Below are positions 23,932 through 31,681 of a stretch of DNA of 32,658 nt, piece after piece (the first letter of the stretch is position 1; every line of letters begins with the position of its first letter). Source of the DNA: UBA5972 sp964567685 (lineage in GTDB: Bacteria > Pseudomonadota > Alphaproteobacteria > Rhodobacterales > Rhodobacteraceae); the NCBI GenBank assembly GCA_964567685.1, contig CAZMNO010000042.1, forward strand, positions 1 through 32,658, read 5' to 3'. Below the pieces are notes generated by a model that saw only the letters and a program-made list of their open reading frames with translations, was not told the DNA's origin and did not search any database. A program made the position numbers and the translations under genes.

Positions 23932-25106
23932 GTGCGCCGCGACATCTTTTTATCATTGCCGGCGAGCCTTCGGGTGACCGCCTTGGGGCAAGCCTGATGG
24001 CAGCGCTGAAAACCCTGGAGCCGGGTATCCGCTTTAGCGGAATTGGCGGCGCTCTGATGACCGCTGAAGGTTTGCAGAGCCGCTTTGACATGGATGAGCT
24101 GTCGGTCATGGGCATTTTTGAAGTGCTGCCCAAGCTGCGCGGACTGCTGGCCCGGGTGCGCGAGACCGCCGATGCGGTGGTGGCAGAAAAACCGGATGCT
24201 TTGATCACCATCGACAGCCCCGATTTCTGCCTGCGCGTTGCCAAAAAGGCGCGCGAAGAGATGCCGGATCTGAAAACCATCCACTACGTCGCTCCAACCG
24301 TCTGGGCCTGGCGGCCGGAGCGCGCGGTAAAAATGGCCAGGCATATCGATCATGTGCTGGCGCTTTTTCCGTTTGAACCTGCCTATATGAAGGCCGAAGG
24401 GATGAGCTGCGATTTCGTCGGTCATCCCGTGGTCGCTGAAAAAACCCCGGAACCCGAAGAGGTTGCGGCGTTTCGAATGGAGCTCGGTCTATTGCCCGAA
24501 CAGCCCTTGCTCGTGGTTCTGCCCGGTTCGCGCAGAGGTGAAATTGCGCGGATGGAACCGGTCTTTGCTGAGACCATTGAGAAGGTCACCTCTCAACGCC
24601 CGGATGTTGCGGTCATTGTCCCTGCGGCGGTGAATGTTACTGATGATGTGGCAGAGAGGCTAAAAAACTGGCCCGGCAAACCGATCTTGCTGGACCCGCG
24701 TGAAACCAGTGCCGCCAATGGTGAGTGGCGAAAACGGCTGGCTTTTGCCGCTGCTGATCTTGCATTGGCGGCCTCGGGCACGGTTTCGCTGGAACTTGCC
24801 TCCACCGGCACGCCGATGGTGATTGCCTATCGTTTCAACTGGCTGACGACTCGGATTGTGAAGAAACGGGTGAAGGTCAAATCCGCCACACTGGTCAATT
24901 TGTTGACGGATACGATAGCGGTGCCCGAGTTTCTGTTTGAGCGTTGTCGGAGCGAACTGATCGCGCCTTTGGTGATTGATCTGCTGGGTAATCAGGCGGC
25001 GCGCCAGAAACAACAGGAGGCGGGCACCGCGGCCATGAAACTGTTGGGCAGAGGCGGTGAAGCGCCGGGGATGCAGGCGGCCCGCTCGGTATTGTCGGCT
25101 CTTTAA
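23928..25106 (+). CDS. lpxB: Lipid-A-disaccharide synthase LpxB
   Basis: Glycosyltransferase joining lipid X and UDP-diacylglucosamine into the lipid A disaccharide at the inner face of the inner membrane. The 392-residue protein has the N-terminal IIAGEPSGDRLGASLM, the segment IDSPDFCLRVAKKAR, YVAPTVWAWRPERA, LPGSRRGEI and the C-terminal ASGTVSLELASTGTPMVIAY with its sugar-nucleotide residues. It starts at ATG 23928 inside the end of lpxI. It is the last gene of the envelope cluster; two palindromes follow its stop. Confidence 0.96.
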   Translation: MSAPRHLFIIAGEPSGDRLGASLMAALKTLEPGIRFSGIGGALMTAEGLQSRFDMDELSVMGIFEVLPKLRGLLARVRETADAVVAEKPDALITIDSPDFCLRVAKKAREEMPDLKTIHYVAPTVWAWRPERAVKMARHIDHVLALFPFEPAYMKAEGMSCDFVGHPVVAEKTPEPEEVAAFRMELGLLPEQPLLVVLPGSRRGEIARMEPVFAETIEKVTSQRPDVAVIVPAAVNVTDDVAERLKNWPGKPILLDPRETSAANGEWRKRLAFAAADLALAASGTVSLELASTGTPMVIAYRFNWLTTRIVKKRVKVKSATLVNLLTDTIAVPEFLFERCRSELIAPLVIDLLGNQAARQKQQEAGTAAMKLLGRGGEAPGMQAARSVLSAL

Positions 25107-25138
25107 AATGCGGTCTGAAAATTCCTGCAACGCTTGAA

Positions 25139-25160
25139 AAAGTGATTTCGAAATCACTTT
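25139..25160. repeat. Perfect 22-base palindrome after lpxB
   Basis: AAAGTGATTTC is followed at once by its reverse complement GAAATCACTTT, a loop-free palindrome starting 33 bases after the lpxB stop, between convergent lpxB and the YbaK-type gene. It shares the central TTTCGAAA with the next palindrome. It may work as a bidirectional terminator or belong to a family of dispersed repeats. Confidence 0.7.
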
Positions 25161-25162
25161 GC

Positions 25163-25182
25163 AAGCCGTTTCGAAACGGCTT
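25163..25182. repeat. Perfect 20-base palindrome next to the first
   Basis: AAGCCGTTTC is followed by GAAACGGCTT, two bases after the first palindrome. As RNA each could fold into a hairpin with a small loop around TTCGAA. No long T-run follows on either strand. The arm differs from the first palindrome, but the core TTTCGAAA is the same. Confidence 0.7.
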
Positions 25183-25220
25183 TGACCTCCGGCAGAGCAT
25201 GCGTTGATTGAGATATCGCC

Positions 25221-25691
25221 TTACTCGGTAAATTTAGCCACCTCAGCACCGGTTTTTTCAATCAGCACGTCCGTTGCGATATCAAACATATGATGCGGGG
25301 TTCCGGCAGCCGCCCAGATCACCTGAAAATCGTTGAGCCTCGGGTCAAGAAAGGTGCGGATCGGGTTGAGATGGCCAAAGGGTGAGACACCACCGATGGC
25401 AAAGCCGGTTTGTTCGCGAATGAGAGCGGCATCCGCCTTGCCAAGTGTCTCGCCCGCAAGCCGCGAGGCGGCGTCAACATTCACCCGGTTTCCACCTGCT
25501 GTCAGAAAGAGGATGGCCTTACCGCTGGTCTGGCCGCAGAAAATCACCGATTTGACGATCTGATCAACCTCGCAGCCCACAACATCCGCCGCCTGCTGCG
25601 CCGTATTGGTGGGCACGGTGACATGCAGAATGCTGATCTCAAGTCCAAGATCGGCGATATGGGCTTTGACGCGTTTCAGACTTTTGCTCAT
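25221..25691 (-). CDS. YbaK/ProX-type aminoacyl-tRNA deacylase domain protein
   Basis: A single-domain protein of 156 residues of the YbaK/ProRS-INS family, whose members hydrolyse mischarged aminoacyl-tRNAs (for example Cys-tRNA(Pro) or Ala-tRNA(Pro)). Visible features are a conserved lysine segment EVDQIVKSVIF, the strand KAILFLTAGGNRVNVDAASRL, the loop GFAIGGVSPFGHL typical of the family, and the C-terminal stretch VIWAAAGTPHHMFDI. I chose ATG 25691 because GAGGG lies five bases before it; the in-frame ATG 25712 adds seven residues but puts that site inside the gene. The exact tRNA substrate cannot be assigned. It is divergent from glnE. Confidence 0.9.
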   Translation of the reverse strand: MSKSLKRVKAHIADLGLEISILHVTVPTNTAQQAADVVGCEVDQIVKSVIFCGQTSGKAILFLTAGGNRVNVDAASRLAGETLGKADAALIREQTGFAIGGVSPFGHLNPIRTFLDPRLNDFQVIWAAAGTPHHMFDIATDVLIEKTGAEVAKFTE

Positions 25692-25787
25692 GCTGTCCCT
25701 CAGAAGTTTCAAGGGGTTTTATCGCGGGTTGACGCTGGCGGCGCAACCCCGGTTGACGGCGCTGGCGCGGCGTTTCATCCTTGGTGC

Positions 25788-28571
25788 ATGTCGCTGATTT
25801 CCCTCACCAACACAGCACCGATTCCCTTTGAGCCGGATCACGGCGATGAGGCGGTTTTGAACCTTGGGAATATCACTGAGAATATCGCCGAGCTGATAAG
25901 GGGAGTTGCCGGGAGCAGCCCCTATCTGCGCAGCCTGATCATGCGCGAGGCAACCTGGCTGAAGGCGGTTCTGGGTAAGGATCCGCAAGTTGTTCTCAGC
26001 GATATTCGCAAAGAGGTGGCGGCTGAGAGTTTTGATGCGCTGGGGCGCGAACTGCGCCGCGCCAAGGGGCGGCTGGCCCTTTATGTGGCGCTGGCCGATA
26101 CAGGAGGGGCCTGGTCGCTGGGTGAAGTAACGCGGGCGCTGACGGAATTTGCCGATTTTGCGGTTGAAACCGCCCTTCAGGCACTTCTGAAGGCCGAACT
26201 TGAACGCGGATCGTTGCCCGGATGCGATGAAGGCGATCTCAAAACGGCCTGTGGCATGGTGGTTCTGGCGATGGGCAAGATGGGGGCGTTTGAGCTTAAC
26301 TATTCCTCCGATATCGATCTCATTGTCCTTTTTGACGAGACCCGCCATGACCCGGAAGTATTTGATGCCATCCGCGAACGCTTCATCCGCGTCACCCGCC
26401 GTATGGCCAAGCTTTTGTCCGATGTCACCCGTGAAGGATATGTGTTTCGCACCGATCTTAGGCTGCGCCCCGATCCTTCGGTGACGCCAGTCTGCCTGTC
26501 GATGGGTACAGCCGAGCGCTACTATGAAAGTCTGGGCCGAACCTGGGAACGGGCCGCCTATATCAAAGCACGCCCCTGTGCCGGAGATATCAAAGCTGGA
26601 GAAGAGTTCCTGAAAACCCTGCGCCCGTTCGTGTGGCGCAAACATCTGGACTATGCCGCCATTCAGGATGCCCATGACATGCGCCTGCGCATCCGTGAAC
26701 ATAAAGGGCTGGGAGGGCCGATAACGCTTGCCGGTCATGACATGAAGCTTGGGCGTGGCGGTATACGTGAGATCGAGTTCTTTACCCAGACAAGGCAGAT
26801 TATCGCCGGGGGCCGCGATCCGGACTTGCGGGCCCGCGGCACGCTTGAGGGGCTGACGCAACTGGCCACAAAGGGCTGGATATCGGAAACCGTTGCCTCA
26901 GCTCTTTCTGAGGCCTATGTCAGCCATCGCACGCTGGAGCACCGCATTCAGATGCTGAGCGATGCGCAGACCCATGCGGTGCCGACCTCTTCAACTCAAT
27001 TTTCTCGCCTGACCGCGTTTTGCGGCCATGACGATCAGGCCGTCTTTCGCGCCGATCTGACGGCACGTCTTGAGATGGTGCACAATCTCACCGAAAGCTT
27101 CTTTGCCAAGGACGAGGAAGCTGGCGTCGCCTTTGACCCTGGCGAGGCCGAGCGCGAAATGATCGAGAAATGGCGCCTGCTGCCGGCCCTGCGTACGGCC
27201 CGTGCCAGCGGCATTTTCAACCGCCTTCTGCCGGCCATTCTGGAACGTGTCGGCAAAACCGCGCATCCCGCCGATACATTGCGTCAGTTTGACGGATTTC
27301 TGGCCGGTCTGCCGGCTGGAGTGCAGTTGTTTTCACTGTTTGAGGCCAATCCTCAGCTGATTGATCTCTTGATCGAAATCTGCGGCTTGGCCCCAGGTCT
27401 GGCGCGCTATCTGTCGCGCAACGCTGCTGTCTTTGACGGGGTAATTGCCGGAACATTCTTTGAGCCCTTGCCCGGGGTCATCGAACTGACAGCGGCACTG
27501 GAGTTCCTGATGGCCGGGACTACTGACTATGAAGACCAGCTGAATTCGGCGCGGCGCTGGATGAAAGAGCAGCATTTCAGGATCGGGGTGCAGCATCTCA
27601 AAGCGATGATTTCAAGCAAGGAAGCGGCTCAGAACTATTCCGATCTGGCCGAGGCGGTTCTGCGCGCCATCCTGCCCCCGGTCTGTGCAGATTTCGCCAA
27701 ACGCCACGGCCCGATGCCGGGGCGCGGCGCGATGGTTCTGGGCATGGGGTCACTGGGCGCAGAAAGCCTGACCGCAACTTCGGACCTTGATCTCATTGTG
27801 ATTTATGACGCGATGGGCGAGGAGGCATCTGAAGGTAAGCGCCCCCTGGCGGTAACGACATATTATGCCCGTCTCACGCAAGCGCTGGTCACCGCACTGA
27901 CCTCGCCAATGGCTGAAGGCAGGCTTTACGAGGTCGACATGCGCTTGCGCCCCTCGGGCCGCAAAGGCCCGGTGGCAACGCCATTGAGCGGGTTTATTCG
28001 CTATCAGCGCGATGAGGCCTGGACCTGGGAACATCTGGCCCTGACACGGGCGCGTCCCGTGGCTGGCAATCTGGCACTTGGCAGTGAGGTTGAGACTGTG
28101 CGGCGCGAGATAATCTCAAGGGTGCGGGCGGAAGAAACGGTGCTTTCGGATGTTGCTGATATGCGTGCGCGACTGGCGGATGCGGCTGATCAGAAACGCA
28201 TTGGGTCGGTCTGGGAGACCAAGCTTGGGCCGGGGCGGATGCTTGATATCGAATTGCTGGCGCAAGCGGTTGCGCTGGTGGGGGGCAATCCGGAGCGCGA
28301 TGTTGATCAGCAACTCGGCAGTGGCGTTGCTCTGGGCTGGTTCAGTCAAAGCGATTGCGCCCTCATGACCGAGAGCTATGGGCGCTTGCGGCGCATTCAG
28401 CAGATAGGCCGGCTGCTGGTGGAAGGGGCGCTGACGCCGGAGACATTGGGGCAGGGCGGGCAGGCGCTTCTGCTGGCGGAAACCGGCGAAAAGAGTGTCG
28501 AGGATCTGAAGAACCGGCTTGAGATTGCGCGCGAGGCCGTGCGGTATGTGATCGACCGGGTCTTGGGGTAG
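25788..28571 (+). CDS. glnE: Bifunctional glutamine synthetase adenylyltransferase/deadenylase GlnE
   Basis: GlnE adds AMP to glutamine synthetase, switching it off when nitrogen is plentiful, and removes it under control of PII proteins. From ATG 25788 it has 927 residues, the family's usual size. Two nucleotidyltransferase domains are present: the deadenylase half with SSDIDLIVLFD (Asp175, Asp177) and the adenylylating half with TSDLDLIVIYD (Asp666, Asp668), each preceded by a GMGK/GMGS-type motif, plus helical regions with LGRGGIREIEF and the matching LGPGRMLDIEL. Both active sites look intact. The open frame extends upstream over the YbaK-type gene on the other strand, which is not coding here. 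No strong ribosome binding site is seen. Confidence 0.95.
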   Translation: MSLISLTNTAPIPFEPDHGDEAVLNLGNITENIAELIRGVAGSSPYLRSLIMREATWLKAVLGKDPQVVLSDIRKEVAAESFDALGRELRRAKGRLALYVALADTGGAWSLGEVTRALTEFADFAVETALQALLKAELERGSLPGCDEGDLKTACGMVVLAMGKMGAFELNYSSDIDLIVLFDETRHDPEVFDAIRERFIRVTRRMAKLLSDVTREGYVFRTDLRLRPDPSVTPVCLSMGTAERYYESLGRTWERAAYIKARPCAGDIKAGEEFLKTLRPFVWRKHLDYAAIQDAHDMRLRIREHKGLGGPITLAGHDMKLGRGGIREIEFFTQTRQIIAGGRDPDLRARGTLEGLTQLATKGWISETVASALSEAYVSHRTLEHRIQMLSDAQTHAVPTSSTQFSRLTAFCGHDDQAVFRADLTARLEMVHNLTESFFAKDEEAGVAFDPGEAEREMIEKWRLLPALRTARASGIFNRLLPAILERVGKTAHPADTLRQFDGFLAGLPAGVQLFSLFEANPQLIDLLIEICGLAPGLARYLSRNAAVFDGVIAGTFFEPLPGVIELTAALEFLMAGTTDYEDQLNSARRWMKEQHFRIGVQHLKAMISSKEAAQNYSDLAEAVLRAILPPVCADFAKRHGPMPGRGAMVLGMGSLGAESLTATSDLDLIVIYDAMGEEASEGKRPLAVTTYYARLTQALVTALTSPMAEGRLYEVDMRLRPSGRKGPVATPLSGFIRYQRDEAWTWEHLALTRARPVAGNLALGSEVETVRREIISRVRAEETVLSDVADMRARLADAADQKRIGSVWETKLGPGRMLDIELLAQAVALVGGNPERDVDQQLGSGVALGWFSQSDCALMTESYGRLRRIQQIGRLLVEGALTPETLGQGGQALLLAETGEKSVEDLKNRLEIAREAVRYVIDRVLG

Positions 28572-28639
28572 AACCCGGTGGTGTTAAGAAGCGCAAATTT
28601 GCACTGGAAATTTCTTTTGGGGCTGCCTAAATGACTCTG

Positions 28640-28673
28640 GCCTTCGGCGAGGATATTTTTGAAAAGAAGAAGA
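28640..28673 (+). repeat. Rhodobacterales-type intergenic repeat
   Basis: The stretch GCCTTCGGCGAGGATATTTT, continuing with TGAAAAGAAGAAG, resembles short repeats with a GCC-loop-GGC core followed by GGATATTT that I recall from intergenic regions of Rhodobacteraceae. It lies between glnE and a small gene. It may act as a weak terminator: a short hairpin followed by T-rich DNA. The family assignment is from memory and not checked. Confidence 0.4.
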
Positions 28674-28722
28674 TGGGATGAGCCATCTTGCCGGGTTGAA
28701 GGGCGTGTCAGGGAGGGTTGGC

Positions 28723-28995
28723 ATGAACAAAGGTGATCTTGCGATTGATCCGCGCGGGCTGATTTTTGAGAGCTACCGCATGGACGGTATTACCGATGGT
28801 GAATGCCGGACGATTTTTCTTGATTGGGCGCTGGGACAGCCGCAGGGCAGCGATATGACGGCAGCGCTTGAAACACTGAAGGCCGAATATGGAATTCCCC
28901 AGCCTGATCATCCGATGAGCCGGATCATTGAAGAAGGGCTCAGCCGAGCCGCCGCACCTGCAAAGCGAAGGGGCGGGCGGTCCCGGCGGGCCTGA
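28723..28995 (+). CDS. Hypothetical protein, 90 residues
   Basis: I do not recognise a named family. The frame starts at ATG 28723, with GGGAGGG at 28711-28717 five bases before it, one of the strongest ribosome binding sites in the window; an in-frame ATG at 28678 would add 15 residues without such a site. The protein begins LAIDPRGLIFESYRM, has a middle with ECRTIFLDWALGQP and DHPMSRIIEEGL, and ends in a strongly basic tail, AKRRGGRSRRA. It is soluble, has no signal or membrane segment and no cysteine pair. It lies between glnE and prfA on the same strand. The amino-acid pattern and codon use look like a real conserved gene. Confidence 0.75.
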   Translation: MNKGDLAIDPRGLIFESYRMDGITDGECRTIFLDWALGQPQGSDMTAALETLKAEYGIPQPDHPMSRIIEEGLSRAAAPAKRRGGRSRRA

Positions 28996-29049
28996 GGCTT
29001 TGCGCCTTTTGCTTGACCCTACCCCTGTGATCAGGGCACATCCGGGCCT

Positions 29050-30105
29050 ATGGTTCCTTTAGAAAAACTTGAGCAGATCACCAGCCGTTTCGATTTTCTG
29101 GAAGCGAAGATGGCCGATCTTGATACGGGTGATGATTTTGCCGCGCTGGCACGGGAATATGCCGAACTCAGACCGGTGGTTGAGGAGGTTCAGGCCTATC
29201 GGCAATTGCTGGCGGATATCGATGACGCCGAGGAGATGCTGACCGACCCTGAGATGAAGGCACTTGCGGAAGAGGAGCTTGCGGCTCTGCGCGAGGCTTT
29301 GCCCAAGGCCGAACATGCACTGAAACTGACACTTCTACCAAAGGATGCCGCTGATCAGCGGGCTGCGATCATCGAAATCAGGGCAGGCACGGGGGGCGAT
29401 GAAGCGGCGCTGTTCGCGGCTGATCTTTTGCGTATGTATCAGCGTCTGGCGGAAAACTCGGGCTGGAAATTCACACTGATTTCGGAAACTCCGACCGAGC
29501 TTGGCGGCTATCGTGAGGTAATCGGCAGCATTCATGGCAAAGGCGTTTTTGCGCGCCTAAAATTTGAAAGCGGGGTGCATCGGGTGCAGCGGGTGCCGGC
29601 GACGGAAAGCGGCGGGCGTGTTCATACCTCAGCTGCCACCGTGGCGGTGCTGCCTGAAGCGGAAGAGGTCGATATCGACATTCCAACCACCGATATCCGC
29701 ATTGACACGATGCGCGCCAGTGGGGCCGGCGGGCAGCATGTGAACACAACGGATTCCGCCGTCAGGATCACCCATATCCCGTCTGGTATCATGGTCGTCA
29801 GCTCCGAAAAATCACAGCACCGCAACCGCGAGATCGCCATGCAGGTGCTCCGCACGCGGCTTTATGATCTGGAACGCCAGAAGGCCGATGAAGAACGGGC
29901 TGAGACCCGCAAGGGGCAGGTGGGATCGGGGGATCGTTCCGAACGTATTCGCACCTATAATTTCCCGCAAGGACGACTGACGGATCATCGGATCAACTTG
30001 ACGCTCTATAAGCTTGATGCGGCCATGCAGGGCGATATTGATGATGTTATAGACGCACTGATTGCTGACGATCAGGCAAGCAGGCTGGCCGAGCTTGAGC
30101 CATGA
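29050..30105 (+). CDS. prfA: Peptide chain release factor 1
   Basis: RF1 reads UAA and UAG stop codons and triggers peptide release. The 351-residue protein has the codon-reading tripeptide Pro-Ala-Thr at 183-185 (in VPATESGGRVHTS), which marks RF1 rather than RF2, and the catalytic GGQ at 227-229 in ASGAGGQHVNTTDSAVRI. The N-terminal helical domain and the C-terminal RTYNFPQGRLTDHRI are normal. Its stop overlaps the start of prmC, whose product methylates the GGQ glutamine, so the two are coupled. Confidence 0.97.
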   Translation: MVPLEKLEQITSRFDFLEAKMADLDTGDDFAALAREYAELRPVVEEVQAYRQLLADIDDAEEMLTDPEMKALAEEELAALREALPKAEHALKLTLLPKDAADQRAAIIEIRAGTGGDEAALFAADLLRMYQRLAENSGWKFTLISETPTELGGYREVIGSIHGKGVFARLKFESGVHRVQRVPATESGGRVHTSAATVAVLPEAEEVDIDIPTTDIRIDTMRASGAGGQHVNTTDSAVRITHIPSGIMVVSSEKSQHRNREIAMQVLRTRLYDLERQKADEERAETRKGQVGSGDRSERIRTYNFPQGRLTDHRINLTLYKLDAAMQGDIDDVIDALIADDQASRLAELEP

Positions 30106-30941
30106 CTGACACTGTCGAGCAGGCGCTGGCCACCGCCGCTGAGCGCTTGGCTGAGGCCGGCGTTGAACAGCCAATGGGGGATGCGCGCCGTTTGATGATA
30201 TCAGCGCTGGAGCTCACATCGGCAGGGTTGACCCTGCACCTGAAGGATACTCTTTCCGACGCGGCGGCAGACCGGTTTCGCAGGTATATAAGGGCGCGAT
30301 GTCAGCGAAAGCCGGTTTCGCAGATCCTTGGAACGCGCGAGTTCTGGCAGCGGTGTTTCAAGGTGACACCAGCCGTCCTTGATCCGCGCCCGGATACGGA
30401 AACCCTGATCGAACAGGCGCTTTCGAAGCCCTTTGGCACAGTTCTTGATCTTGGCACAGGTAGCGGTTGCATACTTCTGACCTTGCTGGCCGAAACCCGG
30501 GGCGCAACCGGTACCGGTGTGGATAACAGCCCGGAAGCTTTGAAAATCGCGGCAGAGAACCGGGCCGCTTTCGGGCTGGAAGACCGGGCGGCGCTGATCG
30601 TGTCTGACTGGTTTTCCGAGGTGGCCGGAAAGTTTGATCTGATCGTTGCCAATCCCCCTTATATCACATCGGAAGAGTTCAAATCCCTGTCGCCCGAGGT
30701 TCTTGGCTTTGAGCCGAAAAGCGCCCTGACGCCGGGGCCGAGCGGGCTGGAATCCTATCGTGAAATTGCATTGGATATTCGCCGGTTTCTTCTGCCGGGC
30801 GGGCGCGTTCTGCTGGAAATCGGTCCAACGCAGGCCGGTGATGTTATCACCTTGTTTGAATGTGCTGGGCTTGAACTGGTCAGAGTTCATGCCGACATGG
30901 ATGGCCGTGACCGGGTGGTTGAACTCAGGCATCCGGGCTGA
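30102..30941 (+). CDS. prmC: Release factor glutamine methyltransferase PrmC
   Basis: SAM-dependent methylase of the glutamine in the GGQ motif of RF1 and RF2. The 279-residue protein has an N-terminal helical domain (about 1-85) that holds the release factor, the SAM-binding motif LDLGTGSGCILL, and the catalytic NPPY at 184-187. The segment PVSQILGTREFWQRCFKV before the SAM domain is typical. It begins four bases before the end of prfA. A long imperfect hairpin follows its stop. Confidence 0.96.
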   Translation: MTDTVEQALATAAERLAEAGVEQPMGDARRLMISALELTSAGLTLHLKDTLSDAAADRFRRYIRARCQRKPVSQILGTREFWQRCFKVTPAVLDPRPDTETLIEQALSKPFGTVLDLGTGSGCILLTLLAETRGATGTGVDNSPEALKIAAENRAAFGLEDRAALIVSDWFSEVAGKFDLIVANPPYITSEEFKSLSPEVLGFEPKSALTPGPSGLESYREIALDIRRFLLPGGRVLLEIGPTQAGDVITLFECAGLELVRVHADMDGRDRVVELRHPG

Positions 30942-30943
30942 AA

Positions 30944-30980
30944 CCGTGTATTTTTGCCAGATTTCAGCAAAAACATACGG
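30944..30980 (+). terminator. Imperfect 14-pair stem-loop after prmC
   Basis: Bases 30944-30957 can pair with 30967-30980 with one mismatch (A/C) and one G-T pair; the inner seven pairs, TTTTTGC with GCAAAAA, are perfect. The loop is nine bases. It begins three bases after the prmC stop. The run of T is in the 5' arm, not after the stem, so it may protect the mRNA end rather than end transcription by itself. Confidence 0.5.
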
Positions 30981-30998
30981 ATTCTTCAGCTTTATCCC

Positions 30999-31026
30999 TT
31001 GTCTTGAACGAACCGCACTGTATAGG
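30999..31026 (+). promoter_or_regulatory. Candidate promoter for the DUF4167 gene
   Basis: TTGTCT at 30999-31004 and TATAGG at 31021-31026 are 16 bases apart, after the prmC stem-loop and about 150 bases before the chosen start. Both boxes match four of six consensus bases. The DUF4167 gene would then have its own long leader. The rest of 30981-31175 shows nothing I can name. Confidence 0.35.
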
Positions 31027-31175
31027 ATTTCAGTTAGCGGTTGATTGAGCAGAGACAGCATCTCAGCCGCGGGACGCTCTCGAAAAGTAAACTTGGGACC
31101 AAACAGCCAGAGTCGCTGGATAAGCTAACCAAAAACATCCCAATAGGCCCGGAAATGGGCAGAAAACCGGACAAA

Positions 31176-31667
31176 ATGAGATCTTCGAATAAGTCGCGTT
31201 CGCGCAACAAGAATCAAAACCGCAGGTCGTCGGCCAATGTGATCAATCGGGTGTTTGACAGTTCTGGCCCTGACGGCAAAGTGCGTGGCACACCTCAGCA
31301 GATTATCGAAAAATACCAGATGCTTGCACGGGATTCGCAGCTTTCCGGTGACCGTGTCGCGGCTGAGAATTTTCTGCAGCATTCAGAACATTACGCCCGG
31401 TTGCTGAGTGAAGCGCATCGCGAACAGGCGCAGCGGCGCGAGCAGCACGAGGCGCAGCAGGCGCAGCGCAAGGAAGCTCAGGCAAATGCGGCCACGGCAG
31501 ATGCCCAAAATGCCGAGCAGCCGGATATCGGCGATGCGCAACTGGGTGTTAAGGCGGATACAGATACCGGATTGGTGGAAACCCCGGAAGGTAAGCAAAA
31601 ACCTGCCCCTGATGCACAAAAATCAGCGCCTGAAGCAGCTGAAGACACCGGGCAGGCGGCTGAATAG
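31176..31667 (+). CDS. DUF4167 domain protein
   Basis: A 163-residue protein of a family found mainly in alphaproteobacteria, function not established. The N-terminus is very basic and low in complexity (NKSRSRNKNQNRR), then comes the conserved core INRVFDSSGPDGKVRGTPQQ with IIEKYQMLARDSQLSGDRVA and NFLQHSEHYARLL. The last half is rich in Ala, Gln and Glu and probably disordered. The basic start suggests RNA or nucleic-acid contact, which is inference. ATG 31176 gives the MRSS start common in the family; in-frame ATG 31155 has a slightly better ribosome binding site and TTG 31041 is unlikely. It ends eight bases before the convergent rsmA stop. Confidence 0.85.
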   Translation: MRSSNKSRSRNKNQNRRSSANVINRVFDSSGPDGKVRGTPQQIIEKYQMLARDSQLSGDRVAAENFLQHSEHYARLLSEAHREQAQRREQHEAQQAQRKEAQANAATADAQNAEQPDIGDAQLGVKADTDTGLVETPEGKQKPAPDAQKSAPEAAEDTGQAAE

Positions 31668-31681
31668 CCACGGCTTCAGCC
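31658..31681. terminator. Bidirectional terminator candidate between DUF4167 gene and rsmA
   Basis: GGCTGAA at 31658-31664 pairs perfectly with TTCAGCC at 31675-31681 over a 10-base loop, followed by TTTC. The arms overlap the last codons of both convergent genes, so one structure could serve both transcripts. Confidence 0.4.

Noticed and set aside
25139..25182. CRISPR array or insertion-sequence ends
   Set aside because: Only two adjacent palindromes with different arms, no regular spacers, no transposase and no target duplication.
25410..25787. Long N-terminal extension of GlnE over the YbaK-type gene
   Set aside because: The extension is antisense to a clear gene, and the family's normal length is reached from ATG 25788.
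31041..31175. TTG-started 45-residue extension of the DUF4167 protein
   Set aside because: Not part of the family start; it covers the probable leader just after the candidate promoter.
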